From positions 59,126,913 to 59,190,912 of the forward strand of contig JAMXIF010000003.1 in the NCBI GenBank assembly GCA_028583685.1: 64,000 nt of DNA. Direction: 5' to 3'. Below are positions 11,656 through 22,439 of the stretch, piece after piece; positions within the stretch are counted from its first letter, which is position 1, and each line of letters opens with the position of its first letter. The DNA comes from Petaurus breviceps papuanus. Lineage: Eukaryota; Chordata; Mammalia; Diprotodontia; Petauridae. A model generated the notes under the pieces. That model made no database searches. It was not told where the DNA came from and saw only the letters and a list, made by a program, of their open reading frames with translations. Made by a program: the position numbers and the translations under genes.

Positions 11656-12239
11656 GATTCACAATCACAAAAGATTTAGCAGATACTATGTTAAAGGAGC
11701 AGAGGGCTTGAAATATGATATTCTGGAAGGCAAAGGAGTTGGGATTACAACCAAAAATAACCCACCCAGAAAACTGTATGATTGATGGGGGGTGGGGGAA
11801 GGAGGAAAATTGGTTCAAGCATTCTTGATGAAAACACCAAAAGTGAAAAGAAGATCTGATTTTCAAATACAATATTAAAAAAAACATTAGAAAGTAAATA
11901 AGAAAGTATAATTATAAGGAACTTGATAAGGGTAAGCTGTTTACACGCCTTTATGGGAAGATGATACATGTAAATTATCATCATTAGGGTAGTTGGGAAG
12001 AGTATACATAGACAAAAAACAGGTGTGAGTAGATTTTGTTGGGATGTTCTCAAAAAAAAATCAAGGTATGAAGAAATGAGATGCAGTGGGAGAAGGAGGA
12101 AGGGAAAGGAAGAATGTGGAAAATTATATCACATAAAAGAGGCATACAAAGAAGAGCTTTTACAAAGGAGGAGAAAATAAGGAAAGAGAGCAAGGAAGGC
12201 TTGAACTTCAATTTTATTGGAATTGGTTCAAAGAGGGAA

Positions 12240-12241
<2 letters not shown>

Positions 12242-12281
<40 letters not shown>
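12242..12281. repeat. (AC)n microsatellite
   Basis: Twenty AC units inside the half-L1, in the segment after the ORF1 remnant. Confidence 0.97.
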
Positions 12282-12283
<2 letters not shown>

Positions 12284-12890
12284 ATAAAAACATATCATAC
12301 CCAGAGGGATGTATGAGGAGATAAAAGAAATGGAGAGGGGATAATAAGAGGAAATTAATAATAAGAGGGAGGAAGTGACCAGAAGTAAAATAGATTTTTG
12401 AGAAGGGATAGGTTAAAAAAAAGAGACAAAGACAAATCAAAGAAAATATACAGTAATCAAAACTGTGCATGAGAAGTGGATTCATTTACCTATAAAATGG
12501 AAGTAGATAGGGAGAAGAATGAGAACATTTTACATAGTAACAGTAATATTATAAAAATGATTAACTAAGAAGGACTTAGATACTCTAATCAATACAATGA
12601 TCCAAGAAAACTCCAAAAGACCCATGGTGAAAAATGCTCTCTACTTCCAGAGGGTGCTAATGAACTTTTGAGTCTATACTGAAGCAAAATGTTTCCACTT
12701 AATTTATTGTTCTTGCTTTTTTCTTTTTGGCAACATGGTTTAATATTAAAATATATTTTGCATGACTTCAACTGGATAACTCATACCATATTGCATGCCT
12801 TCTCATTGGGTGGGGTAGGAGTTAAAGGGAGAGAGATAATTTGGAATTCAAAATGATAAAAACAGCTTTAAAAATAAATTAAAATAGATA

Positions 12891-13227
12891 AGAACTAGAA
12901 AAAAAGAATGAACTCCTGAGAAAAAGAAATTATTCCAATATGGAGGAAAAGTAAAGATTTCTTATAAAAAATGACTTAGATGGACTGAGACTAAACCAAG
13001 CAATGCAACTTTTTAAAAGCCATATATAAAAGAAAGGTGGGAAAGACCAGGTAGCTGAGGATGATTTTTTTTAATGTAGTTATTCTTTAAGAATATTATC
13101 AGTAGCATATTTCTTCATGTACATGTCACTAATTACTAAATACATTTTCTAAATGATATTGAACTCCTATTTGAAATTAACTTGATATTTCATTTTTTGA
13201 AATGATATATCAAAATGTACCACATGA
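12891..13227. other. AT-rich, unassigned
   Basis: 'gaactcctgagaaaaagaaa' and similar A-rich text at 12900-13020 could be a further L1-type scrap. Not enough is present to call it. Confidence 0.3.
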
Positions 13228-13470
13228 CAAAGTCAATACAGCATTAGCATTAGAACCAACAGAATTCAGCCTCAGATACCCAATAGTTATGTGACCCTGG
13301 TTAGGTCAAATTCCTCCAGCTTCAATTTCCTCATCTGTAAAATGAAGATAATAATATAATTTAACTCCCAGGGTTGCTATTAAGAGAAAATGAGATAACA
13401 TTGCAAAGCGTTTTGCAATTCAAAAGGTACTATATAAATGTTAGCTACTGTTATTATTAGCATAATGATA
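13228..13470 (+). mobile_element. MIR-type SINE
   Basis: 'gtgaccctggttaggtcaaa', 'caatttcctcatctgtaaaa', 'ggttgctattaagagaaaat' and 'gcgttttgcaattcaaaagg', ending in 'ttagctactgttattattag', give the full MIR/Ther1-like order with the marsupial 3' end (aaagcgctttgcaaacc…tattattatt). Confidence 0.85.
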
Positions 13471-13997
13471 ATAACAATACTACTCTTTATAAGAGTGAAT
13501 TAACTTGGGTTTGGTGGTTCCTCAGACTCTTCCTTTACAAAAAGACAAGGTTAGATGAGATGAGCACTAGCTCTACTATCCTGATTCTAGGCAGGACTAG
13601 TTCCACCTTTGCCCCCTCTATAATGTTAAATATGAATTACATTTAGGCTACTCATCAAATACTCTGCTGTAAGATATATTTTATAGAAGGAAATAAAATG
13701 TTAGCATTGTAAATGGCCAGCTTCTCCCTGAAGGAAGTACAGAAACCTTATCTCATTATTTATTCACACTTACACACACATTCTAGTAACATGAACATGC
13801 TTACAACTATGTAGCTCTATCCTATGGCATACAAATATTATTTAAACTCTGAAACTATAATTAAGCACTAAATTAATTCTTCAAAATATTGTACCTTAAA
13901 ATATCTATCAACTACATTCAAATAATGTATTTCTATTTACTTTTTAGGAGTGTCAGTCAAAAAAAAACATGGAGAATTCACCTTTAAAAAGAGAATA
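13471..13997. other. No feature recognised
   Basis: AT-rich DNA without recognisable repeats or coding potential. Confidence 0.35.
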
Positions 13998-14137
13998 TGT
14001 TTTTATATATAATTTTAATATTTTATATTATGTATTATATATATTTAATATACACATATATAATTTACATACATATTATATATATATTTTATATACACAT
14101 ATATAATATATATAAACATATTATATATAATATAAAA
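13998..14137. repeat. AT-rich (TATATA) low-complexity tract
   Basis: About 140 bp of tata/atat words with a few 'acac' interruptions. It is self-complementary over long stretches. Confidence 0.93.
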
Positions 14138-14259
14138 ACAAATGGAACCTGCAATTTGTACTCAGTATACTGACTGTAGGTTATCTAGGATATTGTGCTC
14201 AGTGCAACAAGCACTACTCTCACCCTTTTACCTGTCCTCCCTAATTTCCATGCACATTT

Positions 14260-14881
14260 ATTATGGGAATGGGAATCTGAAGACCTTCCCTGCCCCTTGG
14301 CCCTTTGATAGGTTTAAGTGACTCTGAGAACCTTCCTTGATTTGAAAATATACTCTTCCCCCTAATAGGCTGAATGTGGTCACATGGAATCTGTGGCAGG
14401 AATGCCCACACCTTATTACTTTGTGATTGGGCAGTGGGTCACGAGGGTTGTGATGATCTCTGACCCAGGAGAAGGCTATATATACCCTGATGTGAGGTTG
14501 TACTGTGGGCCTCACTTTGAGAAGAGTTGTGTGATTGGACCAGATGAGACTCTGGGCAGCCGTTGAGCCCTCCAGCTTTGAAAACCCAGATGTTGGTGCT
14601 TCCCTCTCTGGTAACTGACTAGGTATGGATGTAATGGTCAGACAGCTGGTCTGTCTGCTGATCTGCTTCTCTGTCTGTATTTGTTGTCTGCTTATAACCT
14701 TCGTTTGTATTCTCTGAAGTTCGGGGTGCTAGCCTTTTTTCCCCTGAATAAAGTAAATGATATATTTGATTGATTAAAGCAAGATTGTTAACCCATTTTG
14801 AGTTGCTTTCCTTTAGAAAAGCAGATCTAAGAACCTGTGTTGGCAGCCACCCTGTGTATTCTAGGGTGCTTGCTGCTATGA
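14260..14881 (+). mobile_element. Solo LTR of an endogenous retrovirus-like element (family A)
   Basis: A fossil LTR of about 620 bp. It aligns along its length with the one at 20098-20643, sharing 'gagaaggctatata', 'tctgaagttcggggtgct' and 'aacccattttgagttgcttt'. A TATA-like ctatatata and an aataaa signal sit at the usual places. It is flanked by 5-bp repeats cattt (14255-14259 and 14882-14886). No internal retroviral sequence is attached. Confidence 0.85.
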
Positions 14882-14886
14882 CATTT

Positions 14887-16274
14887 TGGTCCCAGTTACT
14901 CTAAACCTGATGTTCACTTATTTGTTCATTTATATTCAACATGAGATTTTGTCAGTGTGTAGGGATTTTCTGGCAAAGATCTGCCTCAACTATTGCACAC
15001 TGGAACCTTCTCTACCACTTCATCTTAGAGGGTTGTTTAGGGGCACTAAGAGAATAGGTGATTCTGTAGGCTACCATGGCTGTATGTATCATATTTCTAA
15101 CTGCTACTTAATAGTGCCTCTCCAGGTTAGGACTAGCATTTTAAAAATCATGTACATACAATATTTCCATAAGTTTATCACAACTTGGCTTGAATTTTGC
15201 CACTACTTGAGACTTACTGTAGGAAAATATCCAAATATGAACCAAGAATATCTCATATTTCATTTGCCACTGAAGTTCTCATGATCTCTACTTTTAATAA
15301 CTAAATAGGGTATCACAATCATATTGTGATAAAATAGATTTACTGAATGAAATAAGAGGGTACCACAGTTATATTGTTTATAAAATACATTTACTGAATA
15401 ATGTAGAAATATAATGAAACACAATATTGAGAGGCCTCAAGCAAATGATCATCAAGTTGATACAGGATATCTCCTTGCCTAGCAATGGCTCACTTCTTAT
15501 AAACTCCTGAATTCACATATTTTCTCTTTCCAAAGGACACCATATTGTGGGTCTAGCCCCCTTCTCTACTTGCATCATCAAAGTGCCAAGAAGAAAGGAA
15601 AGGAACCTCTTCATTATGATTGATTTTAGCTCCCAAGCTTGGGAATTCATGGATATCTGCCAGAGGCAGATAACCCCAGCTGTAAACCAAGTGGGATTCT
15701 TGAACATACCTTGGCACAACATTCTATATGTGGTGACTCAAATCAGTAATTAGTTACAATGGCTCAAATCAGTAATTAGTTGCAATGGCTCCACTTCTTC
15801 TTTGGGCTTGTTAAGGAATGTCCAGGGACTCCCTGAACTTGTCTTTTTTGCGTTGCCATATTTTCTAGAAACCCTGGACCAAGAGCATGGAGGAGGCCAT
15901 GAATATGTCAAGAACAAAGCCCCCTCTGAGCTGACATAATTTGTTATTTGCATCCCAAATTGGACCCCCTGTGCATCCTTGGGAGTTAAGACAGGGACCA
16001 GTCACTCTACAGTTGTCTGAGAAATTGCTTGTGCAGCTGGGACCACTGTAGATAAGCAGACCATGTGAATTTCATAGTCTCACAGTTCCCATGGAAAAAG
16101 AATGTGGCTTTTGCCATTACCTTGCTCTTCTCCAGGAGGGGTTTTATCCTTTTCCCACCTTTACTCCACCATTCCCCCTCTCATGCCACAACCCTTTAGA
16201 TAGAGAGAGATTTGTGTTTTTTCTTCCTTCTTTTGTCCTAATGTTACAAATTTGCAGGGTCATCTCTAGTGGTC
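14887..16274. other. Unassigned; contains a 132-codon frame of unknown meaning
   Basis: A 132-codon plus-strand frame (14886-15284) opens with TTG, not ATG, and has no family I recognise. The region has near-normal GC for the window and few recognisable repeats apart from a 26-bp tandem duplication near 15.75 kb. Confidence 0.4.
15734..15785. repeat. 26-bp tandem duplication
   Basis: Two adjacent copies of a 26-bp unit containing ctcaaatcagtaattagtt (15734-15759 and 15760-15785) differ at two positions. Confidence 0.93.
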
Positions 16275-16440
16275 CTGATCTATATCTTGCCACTGGACCC
16301 AGATGACTCTAGAGAAGCCAGTGAGGCTGTTCACTTTGCCCAGCCCTACTTCACTTAAATTCAATTCACTTGTAAATCAAGATATCACCTTCTTAATGTC
16401 ATTAGTCCTCTTCTAAAAAGGACAAACAGTAATAAATATG
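16275..16440 (+). mobile_element. Marsupial dispersed repeat tail (…tcctctt…aaaaggacaaac type)
   Basis: 'cttgccactggacccagatg', 'gaagccagtgaggctgttca', 'tcaattcacttgtaaatcaa' and the end 'aaaaaggacaaac' match in order a dispersed marsupial repeat 3' region (…ttgccactgga…cttcaagaacgaaggacaaac). I cannot give its family with certainty. Confidence 0.5.
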
Positions 16441-17913
16441 CTAACTGCTTTATGGATTGTGAATTCTTTTGGTTCCATATGATTGTACATTTCTCTTGCA
16501 ATAAACCTAGTTTTCACCTAAGTTTCATGAAGTTGTGATTCCCTGTTAACGGTTTCTAAAGGGTCTCTCTCTAGCAACCCTAGGTTCCTCAACCACCAAA
16601 ACTATTCAAGAGAAATAAAGAATTCTCTTGCAAGTAAAGCAAACTTCAACTCCAAGGTCTATATTTCTTGCTGATACCAAAAGTTGGTCTGCTTTGTCTA
16701 TGGCTGAGGGAGGAACTACCAAGTAGTCCAGTCTTTCTTTTAAAGTATGAAAATTCACCATATTTCTGGCAATTTTCTGTTCCAAAAACTTACTCTCATC
16801 CCCTCATTCTATTTCATGGAGTGTACAGGTTAAGAAGAAAACTTGAACTATACAGAGGAAAGATCTCTTATCTAAACAAAGACTACACCAGAATTAATAT
16901 AAAGTTAGCAAGGCATATAGCTTTATTGTATTAAAGGTAAGCAATAGCCTATAGAAATAACAGAAACATAAAATAAATGTTTTTCTATGAAACAGAAGAA
17001 ATGGAAATAGTCAAATTTTAATATCCCAAACACATAAAGTTAGCATGGGTTGTAGAAATTTCCGACTCAGTATAAAATACCTTCTTCAAATAATCATTTA
17101 ATTTTCTCTTTTTAAAAACCAAACAATAGCTACTGTCTTTTAGGATAATTGTATTAACTACTTCTACTTTCACCATAAAGAAGTACATTTCTAGCAATCA
17201 ATTTTTAAACTCTTAAAATTGCTTTATTCCTTTTTCTCTTCCACAATAATGTTGCTTAATATTGAAATTTAAATCCTTATATCTTTTCAGATTTTATAGC
17301 AGTTTTATAATACACAACAGCACCCAATTTTTCTATTCACTGTTTTTTTTTCCTTTAGTGCCAAACTTCACTAAGACTCCAATCATTTCCTCCTTTCTCC
17401 TTTCAAGAGCATTGCCAATCCCCACTATCACATTCTTCTCTCATATATACACTTCCTTCCAGTAATCTTTTGGCCCATTCACATTGTTCAAATTACTTCA
17501 TCTGACCTGCTGAGGCATAACAACAGCTCACCAACTTCAAAAAAGGAAAGTAGAAAAATGGATCACTAGATAATGTGGTGTTTCTTTACTTGGTATTCAT
17601 GAATTTAACCAATTCATAGAATGTTTTCTTATAATCATAATTTTGTAAAATAAATGTATTATTGACTCTTTTTACCATTTTATTATCCACACCACCAGAC
17701 CCACCCCCCATATCCTATGAAGGAACTCAATTTACTTAAGCAGGTGATAGAGAGATGAAAAATAAAGTAGTCTAAAAACAGTCTCTTCTTCCTGAGGTAT
17801 GTTTTCTAGAAAACATTTTCACCTCCCTGAATTATAGCAACTTCTCCTGAAGCATTTCAGTGTAAAAGAACCTGGGGAAAGAATTGTAAGACCTGAACTG
17901 AAATGATGGTGGT
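16441..17913. other. AT-rich, no feature recognised
   Basis: About 1.5 kb with no clear repeat or open frame of interest. Pyrimidine-rich around 17330-17460. Confidence 0.4.
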
Positions 17914-19811
17914 TGTAAAGCCAAGCATGCACGCTTTCCAGAGGACTGCTGCTGTGAACAGCTTTCAAAGTTCTGATTACACAGTATAGTGAATTTGCTA
18001 TTTCTTCAATAACAAACTAAGATAAAACATTCACAGAAATCAAAGTACAGCATTCACAGTGTTATGTGAATAACTTATCATCACTAAAGTGGCGGTGTAG
18101 TTTTCACCAAAGTGGTCACATAGTTTTAAATAAATGATAACATTCATTTAGTAAGTCCTTAATTCAATCACACTTAAGGAGGCAAGCCTCCTTAATTAAC
18201 ACAAAGTAAAAAGGTCAAAGTCCTCCACACCTAGGTCACACTGTCTTAATCTCTTCAATCAAAAAATCTCCTTTCTTCTTGATTGGAGATTACTTTCCAA
18301 TCATCCTTAATTAGTAAGTCCTTAACTCAATCATCTAAATGTAAAGGTCAAAGGTCTCCACCCCTAGTAAATCATGATCTTCTCAGTTTTTATTAAAGAC
18401 CTAAGGAGAGGTCTTTTCATCTTGACTTGAGGCTGGCTTTCGTCTTCCATGTTTCCCCTTCCATGGTCCCAGCTCCTGCCAGCTCCTTGTTGTCCAGCTA
18501 CTTGTCTAGTTCCTGTTCCACACTGAAGCTCACAGTGTCTAGTCCACCTTAAGTCCTTCACAGTTTCTGTTACTGGGAAGACAAAACTTAACAAAGCCAC
18601 AATAACATTCAACCACATTGCTGGCACCCTCATCAATTCACTTTCTGCCTGTGAAATCAACATAGACCCAACAAGGTCCAAGGAATCAACACAATCATTA
18701 ATATAGTCCCCTGACCTCTGAAAATGTTAGCAAGACCCTCCTCCAGGATTTCTGTAAATATACAACAAGAAAATCTTCTTTCAGGGCTTCTGAACCAGCA
18801 GCAAGGTCCCAGGGCTTCTGTAACAACAACACCATCCTCTATTAGTAGACAAATCTGACAATAACATCAAAAAAAGACAAAGTACTGGCACCACAATCAT
18901 CCGTCCTCCCAGTTCTCTTCTCATTTCTCAGAAGCTCTCATTTTGGTTCTTGTAGGGCACCAAAAACATCTGATCCAGGATTCAGGTAGTTCTGTGTGGC
19001 CCAGTTTGGCTACATGATGGAACTTTCCTGATAAACTGGGATCCAGAGCTCTGCCTTGTTCTGGGAATCCTGGGCAGAGGATGTTCAAGGTCTGCCAGAT
19101 ATTTCTGTACTAACTAGAAACATTGAGATAATTCCATCCTGCTCAAGGGAGGATGGCAGAAAATCCTGTCTGGCACTTGAACCATGATAACCAAGATTAG
19201 AGCACAAGGCAGTCACAAACGAGGTGGATGAGAACTAGGGCACCAGGAAGTGTTCCAAGAAAGTAGCTCTCTGAAGACTCATGATGACTGTGCAGTTTTC
19301 CACTATATATACTTGGACCCTCAGATGAATAAATTGGCTCAGTTTTCACTGGCTTACCTGGCCCATGTTTATTCCACACTCCTGCATAAAGTGCCCACCT
19401 GGTGCTGGCATCAGGTTCTCAGAAGAAGTTCTCAGGAGAAGTCTGGTACCACAAGTTCTGTTCTCTATTCGTAGCAGTTCTCAGAAGTTCTCAGGATGCT
19501 GGCAATTGTCTAATTGTCTCTCTCAACAATTCTCTTTCCTGGCAGTTATCTCTCTCTCTAGCAGTAGCTGCTCTGCTTCCACGATGCTCCCTCCCAGAAG
19601 TTCTGAAGTTCTCTAGTTTGGGCTTTTCCTTACATATGGTATTAATTCCTCCCTGTTCCTCTCCTTCCTGTTACAACAGGAAGTTCCTCTCATTGTGGGA
19701 TTCACAAGTTCTTGATCTTAATACTTAACACAATCATGGACTTGGAACTTAGTGCTAAGTACCTATTTGCTTTCCAATACAAGGGGATTTTCAAATTCCA
19801 TTACTATTACA
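17914..19811 (-). mobile_element. Long LTR fossil (family B), antisense, holding a younger LTR
   Basis: In its own direction it begins TGTAATAGTAATGGAATTT and ends …GCTTTACA. It aligns with the LTR copies at 26065-26979 and 54607-56178 (shared blocks include 'caggatttctgtaaa' and 'cagggcttctgaacca'). Flanking 5-mers gtggt and atagt are an imperfect pair. A palindrome lies at 18174-18195 and an internal duplication around 'agtaagtccttaa' at about 18150 and 18315. The LTR at 18951-19413 interrupts it. Broken and old. Confidence 0.8.
18951..19413 (+). mobile_element. Nested solo LTR (family C) with 6-bp TSD
   Basis: A 463-bp unit beginning TGTAGGGCACC and ending GCTGGCATCA is flanked by a perfect 6-bp repeat, ggttct (18945-18950 and 19414-19419). 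It has a TATA-like ctatatata near 19303 and an aataaa near 19327. It sits inside the antisense family B LTR, whose sequence resumes on both sides. A 6-bp duplication fits a class II (ERVK-like) element. It is younger than its host LTR. Confidence 0.85.
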
Positions 19812-20097
19812 ATAGTATTATGGCAGAGAATGCTAAGAAGGATAAAAAAAATTTCTTTTGATCACTGCAACTTAACTGTTGTAAATTAATGTAAAATCAT
19901 TGTCCAGGGATAAACAAATTAATATAGTGTTAGAAGTTCTGAACTGGATCAATATTGCTATTCTTATGACAAATAAGGCTAGAAAAGGTATTTAAATAAA
20001 ATGGAAAACAGGCTTAGGCCCTCCTAAGAGAGGCAGGTGAATTAATGGTTGTTTTCATCATTGCTTAAAATAATAATAGCTAAACCCTTTATGGTTT

Positions 20098-20643
20098 TAT
20101 TATGGAAATGCAAATTTAAAGATCTTCCCTGCCCCTAGGCTAAAGTGCACCTGGAGCCTGGGGTGGGAGGCTTGTTTTTCAGTTGATACTTTTTGATTGG
20201 CCAGTGGGTCCAAATGGTTGTTACATTCTCTGAGCCAGGAGAAGGCTATATAAGCCCTGATGTGAGGCTTTGTTTTGGGGGCTCACTTTGAGAAGTGTTC
20301 TGTGATTTGATCTGGATTCTGGGAAGCCGCTGTCCAGAGCCCGCCCCCTCCCCCCAGCTTTGAAAAACCCAGATGTTGAAACCCAGATGTTGACTGGGTA
20401 TGGATGTAATGGTTGGACAGTTTGAAATCTATCTACTAGATCTGTTTCTGACTTGATAATTCTGTCTTTATATTCTGAAGTTCGGGGTGCTGACCTTTTC
20501 CCCTGAACAAGGTAAAAGATATGTGTCTGACTGATTAAAGTAAGCTTGTTAACCCATTTTGAGTTGCTTTCCTTTATCAAAGCAGATCCAAGAACCTGTG
20601 GTGGCAGCAAACCCTGAGGACGCTTGGGGTGCTTGCCGCTACA
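20098..20643 (+). mobile_element. Solo LTR fossil (family A)
   Basis: About 546 bp, aligned with 14260-14881. It begins tattatgg and ends gccgctaca, with a perfect 5-bp flanking repeat ggttt (20093-20097 and 20644-20648). A TATA-like ctatataag lies at 20246. An internal short repeat 'acccagatgttga' occurs near 20367-20395. No internal region is attached, as expected after LTR-LTR recombination. Confidence 0.87.
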
Positions 20644-20649
20644 GGTTTA

Positions 20650-20838
20650 CATTTCACTTTACAGGAGTTATCTCATTTCATCCTCACAACAATCCTGTGA
20701 GATAGGTGTTAATATTATCCTTACATTACAGATGAGGATATTAAAGCTGAGAGAAGTTAAATGATTTTCCCGGGGTCTCAGAGCTAGGTGGTATTTGAAG
20801 TTAGGTCTTCCTGACTCCTTCTAGCTGCCCCTTTGGTG
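20650..20838 (-). mobile_element. MIR-type SINE, antisense
   Basis: 'catcctcacaacaatcctgt', 'attacagatgaggatattaa', 'tgattttcccggggtctcag' and 'ttagctgcccc'-like ending give MIR order in reverse complement. It lies directly beside the family A LTR. Confidence 0.8.
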
Positions 20839-22439
20839 ATGCCTCTCTAAATGGCAGTAACAAAAATTATGTCATCAGACACTGCCATCTAATACCGTAC
20901 TCTGAAGAGAATGAACATAAGTAAAAAGCTGATCATGAATATAATTTTAACTTATATACCAAGGTTGGTTGTAGAGAATGAAAAGGTAGAAAAGTTCTAA
21001 AAAGAATTTGAAAAGTCCTCCAAGCAGATCAACATATTCAATAATTCTTATAACTTCATAATAAAGGAAGACAGAGAGAGGCTGGTGAAAAATATTTTGG
21101 ATAACATGGTTCAGAATCAAGAAAAAAGAAAACATCATAGATATATAACAGATGATAGAGATATAAAGATCATAAATACTTTCTTCATGCTGGCAGTGAA
21201 GTGATAGAAAATACAATAAAAATGAAATTTACTATATTCAAATAGACAAGAAATCGCTTGTTAATGATATGGGGATTCATGTCAAAATCAGCCATCTGTG
21301 TGTGGTTACACAGCTGACTAATTAGAACAAAATTTAAAATCATCACATTAAAAGAAAGAATCACTATGAGAAAACACGGAATACAAAGAAAGCGTCACCT
21401 TCATCCTGGCGTATTCATACAAGTTACTGATACCGTAGGGAAAAGGCAGCAATACGCCTAACTTGACTACCTCAGTTTGCTTCAGAAATTTGATACAACA
21501 TAAGTAGTTAGCACGATAAGGAGATTTAAAGAGCCCCAGGAATGCCTTAGTCAATAAATACATGGTTTTCTTGCCACAAAGAAGCGTCACCTCCAGATTA
21601 GAATTAAAACTCATTTGTAAAACACCATGGAAGAATACTGTAAGATATTGCTAATATCATTTTATAAAACAATGAAATGTAGCAGAAATGAAAGTGTTTG
21701 CTTAGAAAACATGACATGAAACTCCACTCTATCTTCATATCCAGATAGCATTCATAAGTAAAACTGGCAGAAAGACAACAAATAGAAAATGAAACAGATC
21801 TGCAAACGTTTCTAAAAATGATCAGTCTGGAGCAGCATTAAGAACTGGAACTCTGCTGTAGACATCTATGTGATGTGCTTTAGGGAGAAATAAACATGAC
21901 AACTTAAAAGAGAAAGTTTTGACTAATGGCTTGACTAGACCAAATATACACTGAAGAAATCTTTGCTTGAAGCAGCACAATCTTAAAAGAATCACAAAAT
22001 CATTTTATAATTTTCTTCATTGATGCTATTATTTTGATAGAATCTGTTATTTCTTTGGTGTAGAAAACTTCAGCTATTTATGTAGATTAATACCTTCTCT
22101 AGATTTTAGTGTCTTGGACAATGACCTTGAACACCAAGACAGTAAGTGACTTTATCTGTATTAACAAAATCAAGTGAAATTATTTTAATTTAAATATTGT
22201 AATATTTCTTTTTTAGATGTTTCAGTTACAAATAGGTCACGGGTAACCAATACTTTTCTTTGTTAATATTCTAACTTTGCACTTCCTGTCACAGGAAGAT
22301 GTCACAGAGAATAAAAATTCACCAAGATAATAAGAAAAAAAATCACTGATTACTACCCCCCCCAGCAAAGGCAATCAGAGATATTAATAACTAATTCATA
22401 CATCTTTCACACCTTTATAAGAATATATCATACAATTGG
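20839..22439. other. Unassigned, with a CpG-retaining block at 21250-21615
   Basis: The flanks are AT-rich and CpG-poor. Between 21250 and 21615 there are about eight CpG sites. Two near-identical words, acaaagaaagcgtcacct (21383-21400) and acaaagaagcgtcacct (21576-21592), bracket about 175 bp. A minus-strand 88-codon frame (21348-21614) spans it. I do not recognise the product. Confidence 0.5.

Larger units (their letters stand above)
10065..12890 (+). mobile_element. Half-L1 (HAL1-like) LINE: 5' UTR, ORF1 remnant, 3' UTR, no ORF2
   Basis: A 5' UTR-like segment (10065-10800) has the same character as that at 34.4 kb. It is followed by an ORF1 region whose conserved part lies at 11311-11655, then a post-ORF1 segment ('attacaaccaaaaataaccc', 'tcaagcattcttgatgaaaa'), and then an L1-type 3' UTR ('aatcaatacaatgatccaag', 'atattttgcatgacttcaac'). 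I see no reverse transcriptase or endonuclease sequence between ORF1 and the 3' UTR. This is the HAL1 layout, in which ORF1-only elements rely on L1 in trans. Ends are approximate. Confidence 0.7.

Noticed and set aside
14886-15284. 132-codon plus-strand open frame
   Set aside because: It opens with TTG at the edge of a solo LTR and has no recognisable domain. Its length is within what chance allows over 64 kb in six frames.
14260-20643. One provirus with LTRs at 14.3 and 20.1 kb
   Set aside because: Each LTR has its own different 5-bp flanking repeat, and the DNA between shows no retroviral gene text, so they are separate solo LTRs.
21455-21480. let-7-like word tgaggtagt on the minus strand
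   Set aside because: Only nine bases match, and the flanking sequence does not form a microRNA hairpin by eye.
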